From: Roseovarius sp.
Lineage (GTDB): Bacteria > Pseudomonadota > Alphaproteobacteria > Rhodobacterales > Rhodobacteraceae
DNA: 64,000 nt
Assembly: GCF_027019125.1 (NCBI RefSeq)
Contig: NZ_JALUXE010000027.1
Span: 124,001-188,000, forward strand
Direction: 5' to 3'
A program made the position numbers and the translations under genes. Positions 1 through 7,200 of this stretch are shown here, piece by piece (position 1 is the stretch's first letter; each line of letters starts with the position of its first letter). The notes under the pieces were generated by a model that was not told the DNA's origin, searched no databases, and saw nothing but the letters and a program-made list of their open reading frames with translations.

Positions 1-1
1 G

Positions 2-973
2 ACCACGCTCTTGGGCGGGTTGCTTGGGCATCTGGCCGAGGACGGCAGCCGCGACGGATTCAGCCTGAGCGCCGAGCAGGACGGGGCCGAAACGCGGCTG
101 ATCCTGAGTTGGCAGGGGGAGGCGGTGACGGATGGGCAATTGACCGGCTGGCTCAAGGCGCCGCTGTCCACCGCCTATGGGGACTATTCCGGGCGCGATG
201 CGCTGAGCGCGCATCAGACGGATGTCTGGGCCGAGGCAAGGGCCGGGGGGCACCGGATCGTGCTGCCGCTTGCCACCGCAGCCCCACCGCTACAGCCCGG
301 CGATGCGCGGCCCGAGTTCTATGATTTCAACCTGCCAGAGGTGGCGGGCGGAGATCTGGCCGAACGTCCCCTGTCGGACCTGAGTTTCGTGGTGTTCGAC
401 ACCGAAACCACCGGCCTCTCGCCGCGGGGGGGCGACGAGATCGTGCAGATTGCCGGGTTGCGGATCGTCAACGGGCGCATTCTGCGCGGCGAGAGCTTTG
501 ACATGCTGGTCAATCCGGGCCGCCCGATTCCGCCTGCCTCGACGCGGGTGCATCATATCAGCGACGAGATGGTGCAGGGTGCTCCGGATATTGTCGAGGC
601 TGGGCGGCGGTTTCACGATTTCTGTCAGGGCGCGGTGCTGGTGGCGCATAACGCGCCCTTCGATCTGGCGTTTTTGCGGCTCAAGGAAAAGGTCATCGGG
701 CGGCGGTTCGACAATCCGGTGCTTTGCACCGTGTTGATGTCGGCGGGGCTCTTTGATCACAGCGGTCAGCATACGCTGGATGCGCTCTGCGAGCGGTTCG
801 GGATCACCATCCCGCCCGAGGCGCGGCATACCGCGATGGGCGATACCGTGGCCACGGCCGAGGTATTCGTGCGGATGCTGGGCCTCTTGCAGGCCAAGGG
901 TGTGACGACGCTCGGGGGGGCGATTGCCGAAGAGGGGCGCATGACCAAGATCCGCAAGGCGCAGAATTACTAA
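2..973 (+). CDS. 3'-5' exonuclease of the DnaQ/RNase T (DEDD) family, 5' end outside window
   Basis: The frame is open from the first complete codon of the window, so the true start lies upstream; a TTG at 11 is not a convincing start. The C-terminal half is a DEDD exonuclease domain: the first motif reads VVFDTETTGLSP, then a middle motif with VAHNAPFDLAFL, then HTALGDT-like HTAMGDTVATAEVF near the end, supplying the acidic metal ligands and the catalytic His. It resembles the DNA polymerase III epsilon subunit but is not the housekeeping DnaQ in arrangement, because a separate domain precedes it. That N-terminal part (SLSAEQDGAETRLILSW and onward) looks like the end of a sensor or ATPase-like fold; in roseobacters such proteins often carry membrane and signalling segments before the exonuclease. 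DNA substrate is inferred from the family. Confidence is high for the nuclease, low for the rest. Confidence 0.85.
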   Translation, partial: TTLLGGLLGHLAEDGSRDGFSLSAEQDGAETRLILSWQGEAVTDGQLTGWLKAPLSTAYGDYSGRDALSAHQTDVWAEARAGGHRIVLPLATAAPPLQPGDARPEFYDFNLPEVAGGDLAERPLSDLSFVVFDTETTGLSPRGGDEIVQIAGLRIVNGRILRGESFDMLVNPGRPIPPASTRVHHISDEMVQGAPDIVEAGRRFHDFCQGAVLVAHNAPFDLAFLRLKEKVIGRRFDNPVLCTVLMSAGLFDHSGQHTLDALCERFGITIPPEARHTAMGDTVATAEVFVRMLGLLQAKGVTTLGGAIAEEGRMTKIRKAQNY

Positions 974-1036
974 GAACCGCGTGGCGTTGGGGCATTTTGG
1001 CGCTGAGCCCTTGGCAATCTGTCGTCCCTGACCGAT

Positions 1037-1345
1037 ATGGGGCGCATGGGACACAAGATTGCGACCTGTTCATATTGCGGCACGCGGGCGGTTCTGGTGC
1101 TGGACCGGGCCCGGCATGAGCTGGCCTGTTCGCGCTGTGGCGCGCCGCTGCACGAAATGAAGGCGATGCCCGCGCGCGAACGGGGCGCCGCGCGGCCCAA
1201 GGCGCGGCCCATGACGCTGCCCCGGCAGGAGTATGGGCCCGAGCGGCAAGCCCCTGAGCGCGCGCGGAAATCCAAGCCGCGCAAAGGGTTTGGGCGGCGG
1301 ATGCTGGAAGAGATCTGGGACGCGGTCGAGGACATTTTCGACTGA
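1037..1345 (+). CDS. Small zinc-ribbon protein
   Basis: About 100 residues. Two CxxC pairs (CSYCGTR near residue 12 and CSRCGAP near residue 32) make a typical zinc ribbon. The rest is a basic, Pro/Arg-rich linker followed by an acidic C-terminal helix ending EEIWDAVEDIFD. Two in-frame ATGs, at 1037 and 1046, are possible starts; neither has a strong Shine-Dalgarno sequence, and the shorter form starts MGHKIATCSYC. No enzyme motif is visible. The protein could bind nucleic acid or a protein partner, but nothing in the sequence fixes a function. It follows the exonuclease gene by 63 bases on the same strand and may be co-transcribed with it. Confidence 0.7.
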   Translation: MGRMGHKIATCSYCGTRAVLVLDRARHELACSRCGAPLHEMKAMPARERGAARPKARPMTLPRQEYGPERQAPERARKSKPRKGFGRRMLEEIWDAVEDIFD

Positions 1346-1488
1346 AGCCGCGGCGATGACGCGCGATCAAGGGCAGTCACAGGTATATTACAAACCCTTT
1401 ATATCCTGAGATTCGGACCTACATCTGTCCCAGAGGCGTCGATACGGAACATTGATGCCTTTTATCACTGTCCCTCGTTCCGCGACTT

Positions 1489-1517
1489 GCGCCCAAGTTT
1501 GACTTGGGCGCTTTTTT
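1489..1517 (+). terminator. Rho-independent terminator in the gap before the CoA-binding gene
   Basis: A perfect 10-bp stem (GCGCCCAAGT at 1489-1498 with ACTTGGGCGC at 1502-1511) closes a 3-nt loop and is followed directly by six T residues. It lies 144 bases after the zinc-ribbon stop and 28 bases before the next start codon. It either ends the upstream transcript or is the 3' end of a short independent RNA starting near an AT-rich patch at about 1385-1405. Confidence 0.85.
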
Positions 1518-1545
1518 CTGCGCGCTATCCGTGGTTCATAGGGGC

Positions 1546-2019
1546 ATGAGCGAAGAGTATAGCGATTCCCATCTGCGCGAGATCCTGACCCGCACCCGGC
1601 GTGTGGCGGTGGTTGGCGTGTCGATGAACCCCGTGCGCCCGAGTTACTATGTGGCGCGTTACCTCAGTCTCAAGAGATACGAGGTGGTGCCGGTCAATCC
1701 GGGCCATGCCGGTGAGCGGCTCTTTGGTCAAACGGTGGTGGCGGGGCTGCGCGATATTGTGGGGCCGGTCGATATGATCGACATTTTCCGCAGGTCCGAG
1801 CATGTCGGCCCTATCGTGGAAGAGGCGCTGGAGGTGCTGCCGGGGCTGCGCACGGTCTGGATGCAGATCGGGGTTGAAAATGCGGAGGCTGCGGCACTGG
1901 CGCGGGCGCGGGGGGTCGATGTGGTGATGAACCGTTGCCCCAAGATCGAATATCAGCGCCTCTTTGGCGAGTTGCGCATGGGCGGGTTCAATACCGGCGT
2001 CATTTCATCCAAGCTGTGA
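1546..2019 (+). CDS. CoA-binding protein (YccU-like, Rossmann fold)
   Basis: 157 residues, starting MSEEYSDSHLREIL. It is a single CoA-binding Rossmann domain like the N-terminal part of succinyl-CoA synthetase alpha: VAVVGVSMNPVRPSYYVARYL holds the nucleotide loop, followed by VVPVNPG and DMIDIFRRSEHVGPIVEEAL. Family members are 130-160 residues, so this is full length. A frame extension back to a TTG at 1504 falls inside the terminator hairpin, which argues for the ATG at 1546. The exact cellular role of stand-alone CoA-binding proteins is not settled. It converges on the wzz-like gene with six bases between stops. Confidence 0.88.
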   Translation: MSEEYSDSHLREILTRTRRVAVVGVSMNPVRPSYYVARYLSLKRYEVVPVNPGHAGERLFGQTVVAGLRDIVGPVDMIDIFRRSEHVGPIVEEALEVLPGLRTVWMQIGVENAEAAALARARGVDVVMNRCPKIEYQRLFGELRMGGFNTGVISSKL

Positions 2020-2025
2020 GCGGGG

Positions 2026-3324
2026 TCAGTTGCCGCCCAAGAGGCGCAGCGGCATCAGCCGGTCCTGCACCAGGCGCAGCACGAGCGGCACGACCAGGAG
2101 GACCGCAAGCACCGTTCCGGCGATGCGCAGCGCGCGGTTGCGGCGTTCATGGCGGAGGTGCACCACGGGAATGGTTACGACCGGCGTGATCTCAAGCTCT
2201 TTTTCCAGTTGCGCGGCGCTGCGGATGGCCGGGTTGAGAAGCTCGAGCGTGATGACGAGGGCGAATCCCAGGACAAGACTGGCCAGTGCCCCGGCAAACG
2301 CCAGTTTCTTGCGGCTGATGGAGACCGGAAACTCGGGCGGAATGGCGGTTTCCAGAATCTCGAACCGTTCCTGTTGCTGGCGCGATTCAAGCACGCTGGC
2401 CATTTCCGCCTCGACCCGGTTGGTGGTGATGGTGCTGAGCTGGTCCTGCAACTGGGTCAGATCGCGGGTGAGGGCGCCCAATTCCCGCTCGACGCGGGGG
2501 GCTGCTGCCAAGGCAGCCTCATTCGCCGCGATGCGGGCCGAGACCAGCGCGCGCTGGTCGGTCAACTGGCCGATCTGGCGGGCGAACACCTCTTGGCGCT
2601 GGCGGGTCGATTCGGTTTCGAGCGTGATGATCTGCTGATCGAGAGCGAGCAGCGTTTCATTGAGGGTGCGCAATTCCTCGCGCACGGGCGTGATGCTGGA
2701 GGGCAGCGAGGCGCCGTTGGCGCGTTTGAAATCGGCGATCACGCCTTCGACTTCGGCAATCCGGGCGCTGACGCGCGCCTCTTCGGCGCTGTAGAAATCG
2801 AGGGATTCGCGCACAAGCTCCATGCGCCGCTCGCGGTTCTGGGTGATCACGGTTTCCACGAAATCATTGGCCACGTCGGCGGCCTTGACCGGGTCGTTGA
2901 GGTTTACGGTCACGCTGAGCCCGGAGGGGGTGGTTGCCGGGCCCATGCCGGGGACGCCGACGGTGATGGGGGTGATCCGGGCGGAAATCCGCAGTTGATG
3001 CACCTTTTCGGCCAGCGTCATCTTGGGGACATTGGCAAAGAGGCCGTGCCGCTCGATCACCTTGACCAGATTGTCGCGCGCCATCAGGCGCTGTTCGATC
3101 AGTTGCAGGCGGTGATTGGCGTCCGTGGCAATCGTCTGACCTGCCAGATCGCGGCCGACCTGCGGGCTTTCGATCTGGATGACGGCGGTGGCCTGAAACA
3201 CCTTGGGCTGGTTGAGGGCGATGATGACCGAGAGGACCGAGCCAACAACGCCGACAAGCAGGATCAGCCACAGCTTGCGGTGCAGAAGCCGCATCAGATC
3301 GGGCATGGACTGGATCGCGCTCAT
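2026..3324 (-). CDS. Wzz/GumC-like polysaccharide chain-length or co-polymerase protein
   Basis: 432 residues. An N-terminal membrane helix (about residues 17-38, LWLILLVGVVGSVLSVIIAL) is followed by a Wzz-type periplasmic head (FQATAVIQIESPQV), long coiled-coil stretches rich in Glu, Arg and Leu (residues about 190-330), and a second membrane helix (LAFAGALASLVLGFALVITLEL). A third hydrophobic segment lies near the C-terminus. There is no Walker-type tyrosine kinase domain, so this is a kinase-less polysaccharide co-polymerase. It probably controls chain length or export of an extracellular polysaccharide. It is the last minus-strand gene of the biosynthetic island, 227 bases below the phosphopantetheinyl transferase gene, and that spacing allows its own promoter. 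Confidence 0.82.
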   Translation of the reverse strand: MSAIQSMPDLMRLLHRKLWLILLVGVVGSVLSVIIALNQPKVFQATAVIQIESPQVGRDLAGQTIATDANHRLQLIEQRLMARDNLVKVIERHGLFANVPKMTLAEKVHQLRISARITPITVGVPGMGPATTPSGLSVTVNLNDPVKAADVANDFVETVITQNRERRMELVRESLDFYSAEEARVSARIAEVEGVIADFKRANGASLPSSITPVREELRTLNETLLALDQQIITLETESTRQRQEVFARQIGQLTDQRALVSARIAANEAALAAAPRVERELGALTRDLTQLQDQLSTITTNRVEAEMASVLESRQQQERFEILETAIPPEFPVSISRKKLAFAGALASLVLGFALVITLELLNPAIRSAAQLEKELEITPVVTIPVVHLRHERRNRALRIAGTVLAVLLVVPLVLRLVQDRLMPLRLLGGN

Positions 3325-3398
3325 GGCTTGCCTATCGGTGCTGTTTCAACGTGGTCAACGCGGGTGCCGAAAACAAAAAACCGCCTGGGATAGTTCCT

Positions 3399-3524
3399 GC
3401 TGACAGACGGACCCGCAAACGCGGGGTGCCATCTTGTCAGCCGAATGCCCCCAAACGGCCCTGACAGATTTAAGTCTCAACTTGGCCACAATTTAGCAAT
3501 CCTGCCACAATTTCGCCACAGGTT
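3399..3524 (-). promoter_or_regulatory. Structured leader and direct repeats upstream of the wzz-like gene
   Basis: On the minus strand, between the phosphopantetheinyl transferase stop and the wzz-like start, two outer arms (GCTGACA at 3399-3405 and TGTCAGC at 3436-3442, as read on the plus strand) enclose an inner CCCGC/GCGGG stem. Just upstream in the transcription sense, GCCACA occurs three times (3485, 3504, 3515 on the plus strand), twice as GCCACAATTT. A T-rich run (3374-3384 region, minus strand) follows the stem. This could be an attenuating leader with an activator site; I match it to no known riboswitch. Confidence 0.3.
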
Positions 3525-3551
3525 ATTTGTCGCGCTCTGGAAACAGAGTGT

Positions 3552-4211
3552 TCAGAGGCGGGGCAGCGTGACGAGCGCCGCGAGGATCGCGCCGGTGTGC
3601 AGGCTGTGACCGGCAAAGCGTGCGGCGGGGGCAAAGGGCGGGCAATCTGTCAGGAGTTGGGCGCAGAACCGGTCCGGGCCGTCGAAGGTGATTTCGAGGT
3701 CTTGGAAAGACAGCAACCTGCGGCTCTGGGCGTATTGCGCCTTGTAGGTGGCTTCCTTGGCGCAAAAGAGGCGGCGGGACAGGAGACCGCCGGGGTCTTG
3801 GGCAAGGGCGGCGTGTTCGGCGGGGGTGCAGATCGTGGTCAGGATGTCCCGGCGCAGAGGCAGGGCCGGTTCCAGATCGATGCCAAGCCCGGCCCAATCC
3901 TTGGAGTGTCCAAGAAGCGCCAGACAGGTCCCGGCACCGTGGCTGATCGTGCCGGTCACGCCCTCGGGCCAGCACGGCGCGCGGTCGGGGGTCATGGGGA
4001 TAGGGGCCGGGGCGTGGCCAAGGACGCCCAGAGCGCTGCGCGCGGCGCGGCGGCCGGCGGCGAATTCGCGGCGGCGCTTGGGGACTGCGCGGGCCATGGC
4101 GGCAGCTTCCTCGGGCCAGAGGCCGGTGGCTTCGGCGCAAGGATCGCTTGCGGCGAGGGCCAGCCCCTCGGGCAGCAGGGCGCGCAGCGCCGCTATCAGC
4201 GCGGCGCTCAC
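3552..4211 (-). CDS. 4'-phosphopantetheinyl transferase, EntD/Sfp superfamily
   Basis: 219 residues. It transfers the phosphopantetheine arm of CoA to the conserved Ser of carrier domains, converting the PKS and NRPS here to their holo forms. Visible motifs are RRREFAAGRRAARSALG, GTISHGAG, the metal-binding GIDLE and the WxxKEA-type FCAKEATYKAQY. The arrangement resembles EntD, the enterobactin-type subgroup. Its ATG (4211-4209) overlaps the NRPS stop as ATGA, so the two are probably translationally coupled, which strongly suggests these neighbouring carrier proteins are its substrates. It could also serve other carrier proteins of the cell. Confidence 0.93.
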   Translation of the reverse strand: MSAALIAALRALLPEGLALAASDPCAEATGLWPEEAAAMARAVPKRRREFAAGRRAARSALGVLGHAPAPIPMTPDRAPCWPEGVTGTISHGAGTCLALLGHSKDWAGLGIDLEPALPLRRDILTTICTPAEHAALAQDPGGLLSRRLFCAKEATYKAQYAQSRRLLSFQDLEITFDGPDRFCAQLLTDCPPFAPAARFAGHSLHTGAILAALVTLPRL

Positions 4212-7200
4212 CCTTGGCGCGCCGCCCGCATGGCACGGCGCCGCGCCATGGCATCGGCGCGCGCATCGGCGCGACCGGGGGCCGGGGCCGGTGCCGGGGT
4301 GTTGGCAGCGGCGGGGGCGGCGGCGGGCACCGCGTCACCACGCAGTTCCGCCACGCGCGCCGCCAGCGTGGCGAGTTTCGGGCAGCGGAAGATGTCGGTG
4401 ATGCTGAGCCGGTCCACCGCCAGCGTGCTGCGGATCTCGCGATGCGCCTGCACCGCCAGAAGGGAGTGACCGCCCAGATCGAAGAAGCTGTCCTGCGCGC
4501 CAATCTCGGCCACGCCGAGGATTCGCGCCCATATCGCGGCGATGTCGCGCTCGATCGTATTGGCGGGCGTGACCGGTTTGGGGGCGGCTGCGGGGCGCGG
4601 TGCCTTGATTTGGGTCTCTGGCGCGGGCAGCGCCTTGCGGTCCACCTTGCGGTTGGGGGTGAGGGGGAAGTGCTCCAGCACGACGACATGCGCTGGGATC
4701 ATGTGGGCGGGCAGATGCGTGGCCAGATGGGCGCGCGCCGCCTCTGGTGTGGCCGTGCCGCGCAGATAGGCCACAAGGCGCATGTCGCCGGGGGTATCCT
4801 CGCGCGCCAGCACCACCGCTTGCGCAACGCCGGTGCAGCCCTCGAGCGCGGCCTCGATTTCGCCCAGTTCGATGCGGTAGCCGCGCAGTTTCACCTGCGC
4901 ATCGGCGCGGCCGACGAAATCGAGCCGCCCATCGGCGCGCCAGCGCACCAGATCGCCGGTGCCATAGATGCGCCCGCCCGCACGGAACGGATCGGGGCGG
5001 AAGCGGTCGGCTGTCAGGTCGTCGCGCCCGAGATAGCCGGGCGTCACACCGTCGCCGCCAATCCAGAGTTCGCCCGCGATGCCCACCGGCACCGGCTGCA
5101 TCTCGGGATCGAGGACATAGACCTGCGTATTGGCAATGGGTGTGCCGATGGGGCAGGGGCCGGGGGTTTCTTCGGCGGGGCCGGTGGTGGACCAGATCGT
5201 CGTTTCCGTGGGGCCATACATGTTCACGATGCGCGCGCGCGTGACTTGCCGCAACTCCTGCACCAGGGCGCCCGGTAGCGGTTCGCCGCCCAGCATCAGA
5301 TGCCGCAGCCGCCCGAGAGCGTGGCGGGATTCGTCGTTCATGGCGATCATGCGCGCCATCGAGGGGGTGCATTGCAGATGGGTCACGCCGTGCCGCAGGA
5401 TTTGCGCGGCGATGGAGAAATCATCCTCGGGGATGGCCCCCACCCGGTTCGAGCGGTCCAACACGCGCGCGAGCGGACGCAGACCGTCAAGCACCTGCCG
5501 GGCGGGAATGCCGTAGTCGATGAGGCAGGCCACCTCATCCACGCCGATGCGTTTGAGCCCCTCGACGCGGGCGACGCAATCCTCGACGGTGCCGAAGAGG
5601 CCCGAGTCCTCGAAATATCGCTCGAAGGCGAAATCGAGGATACCGTCGAGTTCCTCTGGGCTGAGCGATCCGAGGTCCAGCTCGAACGGGTTGCTGACAC
5701 CCTGCGGGCGTTTGAAGGCCGGAAAGGCCCAGGCATATTGCTTGATGAGGCCAGCGGCGGAGCGCAGGTAATCCTTCATCGGTTCGCGGGCCACGCGCCG
5801 CGCCTCGTCGCGGGTTTCGGCCACATAGGTATGCAGCATGAGGGTGACGGTGAAGGCATCCGGATCATGCCCGGCCTCGCGCAGGGCATTGCGGTAGAGG
5901 GTGATCTTGCCTGCCACCTCGTCGATGGACTGGCCCAAGAGATGTGTCAGCACATTGGCGCCATGTGCGCCCGCCTCGCGCCATGTTTCGGGGTTGCCGG
6001 CGGTTGTGACCCAGACGGGCAGCACCTGCGACACCGGGCGCGGTTGCGTGACGACGCCATGCAGCGTGCCATCGGCGCGGGGAAATTCCACCGTCTCGCC
6101 GCGCCAGAGGCGGCGCAGATCGCGGATCGCCTCGAACATGGCGGGCTTGTTGCGGGGTGGCGTGTTCTCGGGGCGCAGAATGAAATCGTCGGGGTGCCAG
6201 CCGGAGGCAATGGCGAGCCCCGCGCGCCCGTTGGTGAGATTGTCGATGACCGCCCATTCCTCGGCAATGCGCGCGGGATGGTGGAGGGGGGCCACGCAGC
6301 TTCCGGCGCGCACGGCGATGTTTTGCGTGACCGCCGCGACGGCGGCCCCTGTCACCGAAGGGTTGGGATAGGGACCGCCAAAGGCGTGGAAATGCCGCTC
6401 GGGCGTCCAGACCGCGCAAAATCCGTGGGTGTCTGCGAATTGTGCGCCCTCGAGCAGGGATTTGTATTTGTCGCGCCCCGCGCCATCGTCATTGCCCCAA
6501 TAGTAAAGGCTGAACTGCATGCCCCGGTCGGAGGTGGCCAGTTGCCCCGAGGAGACCAGCGCGCGGCTTTCGTCGCCGCTGAGGACGAGCGTGTAACCGC
6601 GCGCGAGCGTGTAGAAGAGTTCGAGCACGGAGATGTCGAAATTGAGGCTGGTCACGGCGAGCCAGACCGCCCCCGGTTCGGCCGGGATACGGTCATCCAT
6701 CCCGGCAAAGAAATTGGCGACGTTGCGATGCGTGACCATCACGCCCTTGGGGCGGCCGGTCGAGCCGGAGGTATAGATCACATAGGCCAGATCATCGGGA
6801 CCTGCGAAGCCGTCAACCTGTGCGTCGGGGGCATCGCCCATGCGCGGTTCGGTGTCGAGCATGAGGGTCTGCGCGGTCTGCGGCAGGGTATGGGCCACGT
6901 CAGAGCGGGTCACGACCACGCGCGCGGCGCTGTCGTCGAGATAGAGCGCTAGGCGTTCGGCGGGATAGGCCGGGTCCATCGGCACATAGGCCCCGCCTGC
7001 CTTCCATATGCCAAGGGCGGCGGCGATCATGTCGGCAGAGCGTGGCAGGCAGAGGCCCACCAGCACGCCGGGGCCAACCCCCATCTGCCGCAGCACATGG
7101 GCGATGCGGTTGGCGCGGGCGTCAAGGGCGGCATAGGTGAGGGTCTCGGCCTCGAACACCACGGCGCGGGCATGGGGAGTCTTGGCGGTCTGCGTGGCGA

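Noticed and set aside
1504..1545. Upstream TTG start for the CoA-binding protein
   Set aside because: The TTG at 1504 lies inside the 3' arm of a terminator hairpin; the ATG at 1546 gives the family N-terminus.
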